Shown: piece by piece, positions 8,807-15,462 of the stretch
How positions within the stretch are numbered: the first letter of the stretch is position 1
How the letters are laid out: each line of letters starts with the position of its first letter
Assembly (NCBI GenBank): GCA_002433805.1
Contig: DJIW01000121.1
Coordinates: 1,089 to 18,039 of the forward strand
Direction: 5' to 3'
Source: Competibacteraceae bacterium UBA6584
Lineage (GTDB): Bacteria; Pseudomonadota; Gammaproteobacteria; Competibacterales; Competibacteraceae
Length of the DNA: 16,951 bases
Made by a program: the position numbers and the translations under genes
Notes under the pieces: generated by a model
Seen by the model: the letters and a program-made list of their open reading frames with translations, nothing else
What the model was told of the DNA's origin: nothing
Database searches by the model: none

Positions 8807-9511
8807 TCAGCCGGGATGGCGGCGCGGTCGCGGTTCCGGCTGGTACGGCTCCTGGCGGTCGTGCAGGTGCGTCCGGTACTCGACGAAGCTCGCGCAATCC
8901 TCGAAGTGCAGGAACGGATTGCCGGCGAGCTGGTCGCTCATGGTGGAGCTGGGCGTGACGCCGTAATTATGGCCCGGTCGGATTGAGGCGCCGCCCGGCA
9001 GCCGCTCGCCCAGGCGGCGCAAGGTATGATACATCTGCTCCGGATCGCCGCCGCGCAAGTCGCAGCGCCCGCAGCCGAACACGAACAGCGTATCGCCGGT
9101 CAAGACTTGATCGCCCAGGCGATAGCAGGCCGAGCCCGGCGTGTGGCCGGGCGTGTGGAGGATTTCGATATCGGTCTCGCCCAGCTTGATGCGGTCGCCG
9201 CCTTGATGCAGGGTCGGCAGATCGGCATGGCGGTTCCAAAACGCCGCCTCGGCCTTGAGCAGATGCAGTTGGGCGTCGCTGTGATTCAATAGGGCGTCCA
9301 CGCCGTTGATATGATCGAAATGACTGTGAGTGAGTAGAATATCGGTGATTCTCATGCCGTGCCGTTCGGCCGAGGCGATGATGCTCGGAACGTCCCAGGC
9401 CGGGTCCACCACCGCCACGCGGTTGCTGGCGCGGTCGTGGATCAAGTAGATGAAATTGCTCATCTGGCCCAGTTCCAAGGCGTGGATGGTGTAGGGCGGA
9501 TGGTCGGTCAT
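8807..9511 (-). CDS. Metallo-beta-lactamase-fold hydrolase (glyoxalase II-like)
   Basis: This 234-residue cytoplasmic MBL-fold protein is probably a thioesterase of the hydroxyacylglutathione-hydrolase type. Metal ligands are complete: H62, H64, D66 and H67 in THSHFDH, H123 in TPGHTPGS, D140 in LTGDTLF, and H181 in RPGHNYG. The GCGRCDLRGGDPEQMY segment (146-161) is common to glyoxalase II-like proteins lacking the full C-terminal substrate domain. The tail is rich in Pro, Arg and His. The ATG at 9511 has a good ribosome site, GGGAGA, about 9 bp upstream. It is divergent from the Mth938-like gene, and corA follows on the same strand 62 bp beyond its end. The physiological substrate is unknown; glutathione thioesters or persulfides are both possible. 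Confidence 0.9.
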   Translation of the reverse strand: MTDHPPYTIHALELGQMSNFIYLIHDRASNRVAVVDPAWDVPSIIASAERHGMRITDILLTHSHFDHINGVDALLNHSDAQLHLLKAEAAFWNRHADLPTLHQGGDRIKLGETDIEILHTPGHTPGSACYRLGDQVLTGDTLFVFGCGRCDLRGGDPEQMYHTLRRLGERLPGGASIRPGHNYGVTPSSTMSDQLAGNPFLHFEDCASFVEYRTHLHDRQEPYQPEPRPRRHPG

Positions 9512-9532
9512 CGCGCGTTCTCCCGTTTGGAA

Positions 9533-9548
9533 ATCGATGGATCGATGG
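9533..9548. repeat. Tandem ATCGATGG repeat in the MBL/Mth938 divergent region
   Basis: ATCGATGG is present twice head to tail (9533-9540 and 9541-9548), 22 bp upstream of the minus-strand hydrolase start. Each unit contains the palindrome ATCGAT. The rest of the 192-bp gap (9512-9703) shows no other element that I recognise. It could be a regulator-binding site or a simple duplication. Confidence 0.6.
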
Positions 9549-9703
9549 TCGTGTCGGGCGGGTGTTCAGCCAAGCTGCGGCGCCCGGCGGCGTTTGCAAT
9601 GCTCGGGGATCGACGTTGGCCCGGCGCGGCGGAAGGCGAGTGTGGCCTCGTCGGACGGCGCGGGCTTTCGCGGTCGAATGCCGGATATACAGAGAGGTTG
9701 CCC

Positions 9704-10081
9704 ATGCGCTTCAATCTTGAGGTCGACGCCCACCACCAGTTCATCAGAAGTTATGGTCCGGGCTGGGTCAATGTCAGCGAGCGGGAAATCCGTCAGAGCC
9801 TGATCGTTACCCCGGAGCGGTTGGTAAGCGATTGGCCGCCCCAAAGCTTCGCGGAGTTGGAGGAAGGGCACTTCGCGGCGGTGGTCGCTTTGGAACCCGA
9901 GATCGTGGTGTTGGGTACCGGACTGCGCCAGCGGTTCCCCGCGCCGAAGCTGTTGCGGCCGGTGCTGGATCGGGGGATCGGCGTGGAAATCATGGACACG
10001 GCGGCGGCTTGCCGGACTTATAACGTCATCATGCTGGAAGGCCGTCGGGTTGCGGCGGCCTTGTTGATGATCGAAACTTGA
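9704..10081 (+). CDS. Mth938-like domain protein (DUF498 family)
   Basis: A 125-residue protein of the Mth938-like family, related to the mitochondrial complex I assembly factor NDUFAF3; bacterial members have no settled function. Family signatures are EIVVLGTGLRQRFP (66-79) and GVEIMDTAAACRTYNVIMLE (93-112), followed by GRRVAAALL. The reading frame stays open upstream to 9359. I chose the ATG at 9704 because AGAGAGG (9691-9697) is 6 bp upstream, and because the earlier part is antisense to the hydrolase gene and lacks family similarity. There is no signal peptide or membrane segment, so it is cytoplasmic. It converges on rpoS, 75 bp away. No respiratory genes are nearby, so a role in complex I assembly is only an analogy. 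Confidence 0.9.
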   Translation: MRFNLEVDAHHQFIRSYGPGWVNVSEREIRQSLIVTPERLVSDWPPQSFAELEEGHFAAVVALEPEIVVLGTGLRQRFPAPKLLRPVLDRGIGVEIMDTAAACRTYNVIMLEGRRVAAALLMIET

Positions 10082-10086
10082 TGGCT

Positions 10087-10150
10087 ATCCCCCGACACGT
10101 TTCCCTTCGGATCGAGCGCTCCCTCCGAATAGAGTACGGAAGTGGGGGAT
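10087..10150. repeat. Nested inverted repeats between the Mth938-like gene and rpoS
   Basis: An outer pair ATCCCCC (10087-10093) and GGGGGAT (10144-10150) encloses an inner pair TTCGGA (10106-10111) and TCCGAA (10124-10129). The element fills most of the 75-bp gap between two convergent genes. It could serve as a bidirectional transcription barrier or mRNA 3' end stabiliser, but no T-run follows on either strand, so it is not a standard intrinsic terminator. Confidence 0.55.
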
Positions 10151-10156
10151 GGGGTT

Positions 10157-11173
10157 TCAGAGAAAATCCTGCGAAAACCCTTCGGTTTCGAGAATTTTTC
10201 GCAACCGGCGCAACGCATCGATCTGAATTTGCCGCACTCGCTCGCGGGTCACGCCGATTTCGTTGCCGACTTGCTCCAGGGTGGCTTTTTCCTGTCCCCC
10301 CAGACCGAAACGCCGCTTCACCACGATCCGCTGCTTGTCGTTCAACTGCTCCAGCCACAAATCCAGCTTTTCGTTGAGATCGACATCCTGCAGCAATTGC
10401 GAAGGATCGGGGTTGTTGTCGTCAGGGATGGCGTCCAGCAGCGAACGGTCTTCATCCTTGCCGATCGGGGTGTCCACCGAGGCGACCCGCTCGTTGAGTT
10501 GCAGCATCCGTTTCACATCGCCCACCGACCGGTCCAGCGCCTGCGCGATGTCCTCGGCGGTGGGTTCATGATCCAGCGTTTGCGCCAAGTGTCGGGCGGT
10601 GCGCAAGTAGCCGTTGATTTCCTTGATGATGTGAATCGGCAGGCGGATGGTGCGGGTCTGGTTCATCAGCGCCCGCTCGATGGTCTGACGGATCCACCAC
10701 GTGGCGTAGGTCGAAAAGCGGAAACCGCGCTCGGGATCGAATTTCTCGACGGCGTGGATCAGGCCGAGATTCCCTTCCTCGATCAGATCGAGCAAGCTGA
10801 GGCCTCGATTCATGTAGCGGCGGGCGATCTTGACCACCAAGCGCAGGTTGCTTTCGACCATGCGGTTGCGGGAGCTGGCGTCGCCTTGTAATACCCGGCG
10901 GGCGTAATAAACTTCTTCCTGAGCGGTCAGCAGTGGCGAAAATCCGATCTCGCTCAGATACATGCGGGTTGCGTCCAATTCCTCCAAAGTGATTTCCCGA
11001 GCGGCCGCAACCGGGGCCGGCCAAGGCATTTCGATCTCCAGATCGTCTTCCTCGATGATCGCTTCGTCCTCGACATCCTCTTCCAGCTTATCGTCGTCCA
11101 ACAATGGATCTTCCAGGCGCAACTCGTCGTCGCAAACGGCGACCTCCAGACAGGCGTTAATCCGTCGGGACAT
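10157..11173 (-). CDS. rpoS: RNA polymerase stationary-phase/stress sigma factor RpoS
   Basis: This group-2 sigma factor of the sigma-70 family directs RNA polymerase to stationary-phase and general stress promoters. Regions appear in order. An acidic N-terminal stretch (about 15-48) is followed by region 1.2 with DATRMYLSEIGFSPLLTAQE (67-86). Region 2 contains NLGLIHAVEKFDPERGFRFS (135-154) and then YATWWIRQTIERA. Region 3 carries RLPIHIIKEINGYLRTARHL (177-196), in which K184 matches the lysine needed for RssB recognition in E. coli. Region 4 ends with a helix-turn-helix, TLEQVGNEIGVTRERVRQIQ (298-317). The RpoS assignment over RpoD or RpoH rests on the 338-residue length, these segments and the surE neighbour. 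GAGGAGG (complement of 11181-11187) lies 7 bp before the ATG. RssB control is inferred only. Confidence 0.95.
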   Translation of the reverse strand: MSRRINACLEVAVCDDELRLEDPLLDDDKLEEDVEDEAIIEEDDLEIEMPWPAPVAAAREITLEELDATRMYLSEIGFSPLLTAQEEVYYARRVLQGDASSRNRMVESNLRLVVKIARRYMNRGLSLLDLIEEGNLGLIHAVEKFDPERGFRFSTYATWWIRQTIERALMNQTRTIRLPIHIIKEINGYLRTARHLAQTLDHEPTAEDIAQALDRSVGDVKRMLQLNERVASVDTPIGKDEDRSLLDAIPDDNNPDPSQLLQDVDLNEKLDLWLEQLNDKQRIVVKRRFGLGGQEKATLEQVGNEIGVTRERVRQIQIDALRRLRKILETEGFSQDFL

Positions 11174-11459
11174 TTGATGACCTCCTCGACCTGCTTCGCT
11201 TGGTGGATTGTTATAGTGACGCTGGGGCGGGTGCTTGCCGCGTCATTTATCTGTTGTTTGCTTGAAGCGGCGTGGCGCGCCGGACCCGCCCTGGCGTGGC
11301 CGCGCTCTTTGACCGTCGGCAGAAAAGCCGGAGAGCGGCCGTAAGACCCTCTATTAGTTCCGGATTCCTGACGAGCGCTGATGATAAGCTGTCCGTGGCG
11401 GCCGAGTCTACTAGTTTGTGATGGGCGCTCGAAACGGCCGACGCGGTCCGATTTGTGCG
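11174..11459. promoter_or_regulatory. surE-rpoS intergenic region, probable rpoS leader
   Basis: This is the longest gap in the window (286 bp). It holds the rpoS ribosome site and no recognisable gene; pcm and nlpD are absent. On the minus strand TATAAC (complement near 11210-11215) could be a -10 box, without a convincing -35. A bulged hairpin spans 11298-11340: GGCCGCGCTCT pairs with AGAGCGGCC, with an inner CGGC/GCCG pair around AGAAAA. It has no T-run, so read-through from surE into rpoS is plausible. Long structured rpoS leaders are sRNA targets in enterics, but no specific pairing can be claimed. Confidence 0.4.
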
Positions 11460-12212
11460 CTATGTCGTCGGCTCGTCCAGCCAGCCCTCAATCGAGGAAA
11501 GCGCAGCATGACGGGTCAGATCGACCTGTAGTGGAGTCACGGAAACATGGCGGGCGCGCAGGGCATGAAAATCCGTGCCCGGTCCGGCGTCCTGTTCGGG
11601 GCCGGACGGACCGACCCAATAAATCGGCCGGCCGCGCGGGTCGGTGGTTTTGATGACCGGTTCGGCCTTGTGGCGGTGACCGAGCCGGGTCGCTTCAAAA
11701 CCGGTCAACTGCTCCCAGGGCAAATCTGGGACGTTGACGTTGAGGATGGTGTCGGGCGGCAGGGTGCGTTCGCGCAAGCGCCGCACCAGCCAAACCGCCA
11801 CCCGCGCGGCGGTGTCCAGATGCTCGGGTTGCGGCGCGGCTTGCGAGATCGCAATCGCCGGCAATCCGAGAAAGCGGCCTTGCATCGCGGCCGCCACCGT
11901 GCCGGAATAAATCACGTCGTCGCCCAGATTGGCCCCGTGATTGATGCCCGAAACCACCATGTCCGGTTCCTGTTGCAACAAGCCGGTGATGGCGACGTGC
12001 ACGCAATCGGTCGGCGTGCCCTCCACGCTGTAAAAGCCGTTGTCGTGCCGGGTGACATAGAGCGGGTTTTTGAGGCTGAGCGAGTTGCTGGCGCCGCTGC
12101 GGTCGCGGTCGGGCGCGACCACGGTGATCTCGGCCAACTCGCTCAAGGCGGCGGCCAGGCGGAGCAGGCCCGGCGACTGATAGCCGTCATCGTTGCTGAT
12201 CAAGATATGCAT
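11460..12212 (-). CDS. surE: 5'/3'-nucleotidase SurE (survival protein)
   Basis: SurE is a metal-dependent phosphatase that hydrolyses nucleoside 5'- and 3'-monophosphates and short polyphosphate, helping stationary-phase survival. The 250-residue length is standard. The N-terminal motif MHILISNDDGYQSPG supplies the metal ligands D8 and D9, S39 lies in PDRDRSGASNS, and SGINHGANLGDDVIYSGT (88-105) supplies the conserved asparagines N91 and N95. The gene lies upstream of rpoS on the same strand, which keeps the widespread surE-rpoS linkage but with pcm and nlpD missing. AGGAGA is about 12 bp before the ATG, a little far but usable. No terminator is evident after its stop. Confidence 0.95.
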   Translation of the reverse strand: MHILISNDDGYQSPGLLRLAAALSELAEITVVAPDRDRSGASNSLSLKNPLYVTRHDNGFYSVEGTPTDCVHVAITGLLQQEPDMVVSGINHGANLGDDVIYSGTVAAAMQGRFLGLPAIAISQAAPQPEHLDTAARVAVWLVRRLRERTLPPDTILNVNVPDLPWEQLTGFEATRLGHRHKAEPVIKTTDPRGRPIYWVGPSGPEQDAGPGTDFHALRARHVSVTPLQVDLTRHAALSSIEGWLDEPTT

Positions 12213-12338
12213 GGCAATGCGTGTTCTCCTGGGTGATCGATCCGGCTGATTAGCCTATCAGGCGATGCTGACGCTAAAATGACAGGGGTTCGCCGTTGTG
12301 GTCGGACCGCCCCCGACGGCGTATTAGCGAGGCGCGCC

Positions 12339-12884
12339 ATGACTCAGCCGTTCGTGCTCGATCCCCGGGATCGAGAATTGTTCCGACAGACCGTCGGCGC
12401 GGTCGAGCCGCTGCGTTACGATCGGGTCGAACCGGTTGCGCGCCATCCCGCGCCGGTTCCCCGCTTTACCCTGGCCGACGAACGGCAAGTGTTAGACGAC
12501 ATGCTTTCGGATTATTTCGAGCCGGCGGATTTGGAAACCGGCGAGGAATTGTACTACCGTCGAGAGGGGGTGCAGCAGGCGGTGCTGCGTAAATTGCGGC
12601 GCGGCCAGTTTCAGGTCGGCGCGGTATTGGACCTGCACGGCATGACGGTCGCCGCCGCCAAGGACGCGCTCGGTGCTTTTCTCCAGCGAGCCCGGCGCGA
12701 AAGCCCGCACTGCGTGCGGATCATCCACGGCAAGGGCAACCGGTCCCGCCACCGGGGGCCGGTGCTCAAGCAAAAAATCAATCATTGGCTGCGCCAGCGC
12801 GATGAAGTGCTGGCGTTCTGTTCGGCCCGAACCACCGACGGCGGGACCGGCGCGGTGTACGTGCTGCTGCGGCGCAAGTTTTAA
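12339..12884 (+). CDS. smrA: Smr domain protein (SmrA-like endonuclease)
   Basis: A 181-residue Smr-domain protein; E. coli SmrA has nicking endonuclease activity, and wider roles of Smr proteins include mRNA or DNA cleavage. The N-terminal half (LDPRDRELFRQTVGAVEPL) is shared by stand-alone SmrA proteins. The catalytic Smr domain covers about 95-180, with LDLHGMT (97-103) and IIHGKGNRS (128-136). I chose the ATG at 12339, which has GCGAGGCG upstream, over 12279: the earlier start adds about 20 residues without family similarity, and a possible -10 box TAAAAT at 12275-12280 would leave it outside the transcript. A 19-bp inverted repeat lies within its first codons (12357-12375). The gene diverges from surE. 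Confidence 0.88.
   Translation: MTQPFVLDPRDRELFRQTVGAVEPLRYDRVEPVARHPAPVPRFTLADERQVLDDMLSDYFEPADLETGEELYYRREGVQQAVLRKLRRGQFQVGAVLDLHGMTVAAAKDALGAFLQRARRESPHCVRIIHGKGNRSRHRGPVLKQKINHWLRQRDEVLAFCSARTTDGGTGAVYVLLRRKF
12357..12375. repeat. Inverted repeat at the start of smrA
   Basis: CTCGATCCC (12357-12365) and GGGATCGAG (12367-12375) are exact reverse complements around one C. The repeat covers codons 7 to 13 of smrA, so an mRNA hairpin here could affect translation. Arms this short with a small spacer can arise by chance in a window of this size. Confidence 0.5.
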
Positions 12885-12942
12885 GTCGGCGCGAACCCCA
12901 GCCGCAAATCGAGTAACACGCACGATCAATCAGGAGGGTGAA

Positions 12943-13236
12943 ATGGCACACGAAGGTTATCACGAACCCATCGACCAACTGTCGGCGCCAACGCGCGACA
13001 TGCACCGGGCCATCGTTTCGCTGATGGAGGAATTGGAAGCGGTCGATTGGTACAACCAGCGCGTCGATGCGTGTCACGACAGCGGATTGAAGGAAATTCT
13101 CGCCCACAACCGGGATGAGGAAAAGGAACATGCCGCCATGCTGCTGGAATGGATTCGCCGCAAAGATCCCAAATTCGACGAGGAATTGAAGGATTATCTG
13201 TTCAGCGACAAGCCGATCGCCCACGGTCACGATTGA
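12943..13236 (+). CDS. EncFtn-like ferritin (encapsulated-ferritin family), lacking a shell-targeting tail
   Basis: This 97-residue, two-helix protein belongs to the encapsulated ferritin (EncFtn) family. Members form an annular decamer with ferroxidase sites at subunit interfaces, oxidising Fe2+ for storage inside an encapsulin shell. The metal-site helix reads HRAIVSLMEELEAVDWY (21-37), with E29, E30, E32, W36 and Y37; the second helix carries AHNRDEEKEHAAM (54-66), with E59, E60 and H63. These match the known EncFtn iron ligands in spacing. Classical EncFtn proteins have a C-terminal extension ending in an encapsulin-targeting peptide. Here the chain stops soon after the second helix with DKPIAHGHD, and no encapsulin gene is in the window. 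AGGAGGG (12932-12938) is an excellent ribosome site. Cytochrome b561 follows on the same strand 78 bp downstream. Confidence 0.85.
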   Translation: MAHEGYHEPIDQLSAPTRDMHRAIVSLMEELEAVDWYNQRVDACHDSGLKEILAHNRDEEKEHAAMLLEWIRRKDPKFDEELKDYLFSDKPIAHGHD

Positions 13237-13314
13237 ACCTTGCGGCGGCATGATCTCCGCCGCGTCGCGCGGTGAAAGGGTTATCCGGCGGATTGGCTTT
13301 GCGAGGGGATGCCG

Positions 13315-13878
13315 ATGTTGAAGAATTCCGCCACCCAGTACGGAACGGTTGCTCGTTTCCTGCATTGGGCGGTGTTTTTACTGTTTGTCTTCCAGTATGT
13401 CAGCGCCAACATCATGACCAATTTGGCGCGGGATAAAACCTTGTTCGGCCTGACCCAGGGGCATTATTACGACTGGCATAAATCCATTGGCTTGACCGTG
13501 TTAGGGTTGGCGGTGCTGCGCTGGCTCTGGCGCAAAATGACGGTGTTGCCGGATTGGGCGCCGACGCTTTCGCAAGCGGAGCGCGTCATCTCGCACCGCA
13601 ATGAAATGTTGCTGTACGGCTGCATGGTGTTGTTGCCCGTCAGCGGTTATGTATTCGTGATGGCGGGCGGATTCGGGGTTAAGTTGTTCGGGCTTCACCC
13701 GTTGCCGAATCCCATCGGCAAGCAGGAATCGCTGGCCGCGCTGGCGCTGGTGACGCACATCGTGTTCGGCTATGCCGCCGTGGTGTTCATCGCCTGGCAC
13801 GTTGGCTTGGGTCTCAAGCATCACCTTTTCGACCAAGACCGTTTTTTAAACCGGATGCTGCCTTTCAAACGGCAATAA
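13315..13878 (+). CDS. Cytochrome b561 (CybB-type diheme membrane protein)
   Basis: A four-helix inner-membrane diheme cytochrome b561 of 187 residues, able to pass electrons between the quinone pool and oxygen, superoxide or other partners. Predicted heme ligands are H17 (ARFLHW), H55 (DWHKSIG), H148 (VTHIVFG) and H162 (IAWHVGL). Hydrophobic spans lie at about 14-33, 56-72, 98-116 and 143-166, and the C-terminal HHLFDQDRFLNRMLPF is typical of the family. I chose the ATG at 13315 because GAGGGG (13303-13308) is 6 bp from it but directly touches the alternative ATG at 13309. The upstream EncFtn-like gene shares the strand; supply or removal of electrons for iron chemistry is an appealing but untested link. 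Confidence 0.92.
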   Translation: MLKNSATQYGTVARFLHWAVFLLFVFQYVSANIMTNLARDKTLFGLTQGHYYDWHKSIGLTVLGLAVLRWLWRKMTVLPDWAPTLSQAERVISHRNEMLLYGCMVLLPVSGYVFVMAGGFGVKLFGLHPLPNPIGKQESLAALALVTHIVFGYAAVVFIAWHVGLGLKHHLFDQDRFLNRMLPFKRQ

Positions 13879-13920
13879 ACTCATGCGGGCGTTTTCTTCA
13901 TGAACAGGTCTTGGCTGGAT

Positions 13921-14955
13921 TCAGCCCGGCTTTCCGAATCGATACTGGGCGATACCCCACTCCTCGCCATCGAGATAGCCGAACAGTTCGGCGCGCGCCA
14001 TAAACGACAGCCGCCAGCGTTGAAAGGCGCGCGCCGCGCGATCCGGTCCGTGGCACTGTCGGAACAGCGTCAGAATGGCGTCCCGCCGCCGGTCTTGATT
14101 CGCCAACCAAGCGTTTAGAGTCCGCTGGTAGTGCCGGCCGTCGAAGCGCCATTGCTGCTCCAAGGCCAGGCTGTCCTGAAATCGAGCGAGCAGATCGCCT
14201 GAAGGCGACGACCCCGCGTCGCGGATCGCCTGTCGGAGCCAGAGATCATCGCCCGCCTCAAATGAATAAGCATGTTGGCGGTGGCTGATCAGTTGAATGA
14301 ACAGCTTGCCGCCGGGTTTCAGCCAAGCGTGAATCCGCGCCGCGAGTTTCGGATCGTCGCGGAGAGCTCCGAGTGTTTCCACCGCCAAAATTCGATCAAA
14401 ACCTTGGTCGGCGATCATAGGGATCAGATCAGCGGGAAAGATGCGGACGTTGCCGAAACCGCGCGCGCGGCAGCGGTCCTGAATAAAGTCGTTCTGAATC
14501 CGGGATGCGGGCACGGCGACAATGCGCGAATCGGGGTAGAACTCGGCCAGCCACAAAGTCAACGCGCCCCAGCCTCCATCCAAGACTAAGATATCCTGGT
14601 CAAAACCGAGTTCGGCGCGCTCGCAGCTCAACGCCAGCATCGCCGCTTCGGCGGTTTCAAGGTCGCGGGCTTCATCCGGCCACCAGCAAGCGCTGTATTT
14701 CAAGCGCGGTCCCAATACGTTCTGAAAAAAGCGGATCGGCAGTTGCTCGGTTCGAACGCCGGGGGCTTGAGATTGAAAATTGAAGGGAACGGCGCCCCAG
14801 CCCGCGATCAGTCGCTCGGTCCAGGCGGCGCCCGTCTCCGCCTCGCCTTTGACGCCCGCGCGCCAGCGGGCGGTCAATAGCCGCCGGAGACCGGCTCGAA
14901 TCAGCCAATCGGGCGAATAGCCCCGTTCGATAAGGGCGAGAGCGGTTTTGAACAT
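13921..14955 (-). CDS. Divergent cyclopropane-fatty-acyl-phospholipid synthase-like methyltransferase
   Basis: A 344-residue class I SAM-methyltransferase-fold protein related to CFA synthase. The overall family pattern is retained: SPDWLIRAGLRRLL (14-27), FFQNVLGPRLKYSACWWPDE (76-95), WLKPGGKLFI (211-220), GRHYQRTLNAWLANQDRRR (273-291) and AELFGYLDGEEW (322-333). SAM and catalytic motifs have changed, however. The usual LELGCGWG is LVLDGGWG (123-130), VSNS is VPAS (148-151), and VEMFEHM is VETLGAL (192-198). The HYEVP segment before FF and the FFTGG segment also appear lost. It may have altered or no methylation activity. The frame extends to 15117, but the family N-terminus is the ATG at 14955, and a promoter-like sequence lies just upstream of that ATG. 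It converges on the b561 gene. Confidence 0.82.
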   Translation of the reverse strand: MFKTALALIERGYSPDWLIRAGLRRLLTARWRAGVKGEAETGAAWTERLIAGWGAVPFNFQSQAPGVRTEQLPIRFFQNVLGPRLKYSACWWPDEARDLETAEAAMLALSCERAELGFDQDILVLDGGWGALTLWLAEFYPDSRIVAVPASRIQNDFIQDRCRARGFGNVRIFPADLIPMIADQGFDRILAVETLGALRDDPKLAARIHAWLKPGGKLFIQLISHRQHAYSFEAGDDLWLRQAIRDAGSSPSGDLLARFQDSLALEQQWRFDGRHYQRTLNAWLANQDRRRDAILTLFRQCHGPDRAARAFQRWRLSFMARAELFGYLDGEEWGIAQYRFGKPG

Positions 14956-14978
14956 GGGATGGGTTCTTTTTTCAATAT

Positions 14979-15007
14979 TTATTATTAAGTTATATCGATC
15001 ATGGCAA
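14979..15007 (-). promoter_or_regulatory. Putative sigma-70-type promoter of the CFA-synthase-like gene
   Basis: On the minus strand TTGCCA (complement of 15002-15007, five of six matches to the -35 consensus) is 17 bp from TAATAA (complement of 14979-14984, three of six matches to the -10 consensus). It lies in an AT-rich island unusual for this GC-rich window. A start near 14972 would give a leader of about 17 nt to the ATG at 14955 and would exclude the longer start at 15117. Confidence 0.4.
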
Positions 15008-15097
15008 AACGGAAGCAGCGCGAGCGGATTTTGAGCGCACTTCCCGGCGCGGCCGTGGTCTGGAGGAATAGACCCATTCAGTCTCAGGAGAGTCTCT

Positions 15098-15430
15098 ATG
15101 TTGCGCGTCGCCGTCATCGTTTGCGGACTTCTGCTTGGCGTGTTGGTGACGGCGATTCTGGTGGCGAGCTATCAAGTTAACCTGCTGGAGGGCTTCCGCC
15201 ATCTCGCCGCCCAGCCCTGGGGTCTGGTGACGCTGCTGGATCTGAGCGTGGGATTGTTGTTTGTGGCGGTTTGGATCGCGCTGGTCGAACCCAACCCTTG
15301 GCGAGCCGGCGCCTGGATCATTGCGCTGTTTCTACTGGGTAACGTGATCACACTGAGTTTCCTGTTGTCGCGGACGTGTCGGGCGCGGCGGCTGCGGGAT
15401 CTGTTTTTTCCATACCGGTTCAGAGAATAG
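15098..15430 (+). CDS. Small integral membrane protein, possibly DUF1475 family
   Basis: A 110-residue protein with three likely membrane helices (about 3-23, 43-62 and 70-90), a conserved-looking loop QPWGLVTLLDLSVG (39-52), and an arginine-rich C-terminus (RTCRARRLRDLFFPYRF) that should face the cytoplasm. The first helix could be taken for a signal anchor. The central PWG...DL...W pattern recalls small bacterial proteins annotated as DUF1475, which I recognise only tentatively. No catalytic residues are evident and the function is unknown. AGGAGA (15086-15091) is 6 bp before the ATG. It is divergent from the CFA-synthase-like gene, separated by 142 bp, so the two may share regulation or a membrane-lipid context. 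Confidence 0.75.
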   Translation: MLRVAVIVCGLLLGVLVTAILVASYQVNLLEGFRHLAAQPWGLVTLLDLSVGLLFVAVWIALVEPNPWRAGAWIIALFLLGNVITLSFLLSRTCRARRLRDLFFPYRFRE

Positions 15431-15462
15431 TTTTGATCGGCTCGGCGCATCCGTTTTGATGG

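Noticed and set aside
9359..9703. Longer start for the Mth938-like protein
   Set aside because: The added stretch is antisense to the hydrolase gene and lacks family similarity; a good ribosome site precedes the ATG at 9704.
10142..10891. Plus-strand open frame (249 residues) opposite rpoS
   Set aside because: It mirrors the conserved rpoS codons, has no ribosome site or motif, and rpoS is certain.
11298..11340. Hairpin as an intrinsic terminator of surE
   Set aside because: The stem is bulged and is not followed by a T-run on the minus strand, so termination there cannot be supported.
14956..15117. Upstream start for the CFA-synthase-like protein adding 54 residues
   Set aside because: The extension crosses an AT-rich promoter-like island and the start of the divergent membrane-protein gene, and the family N-terminus is at 14955.
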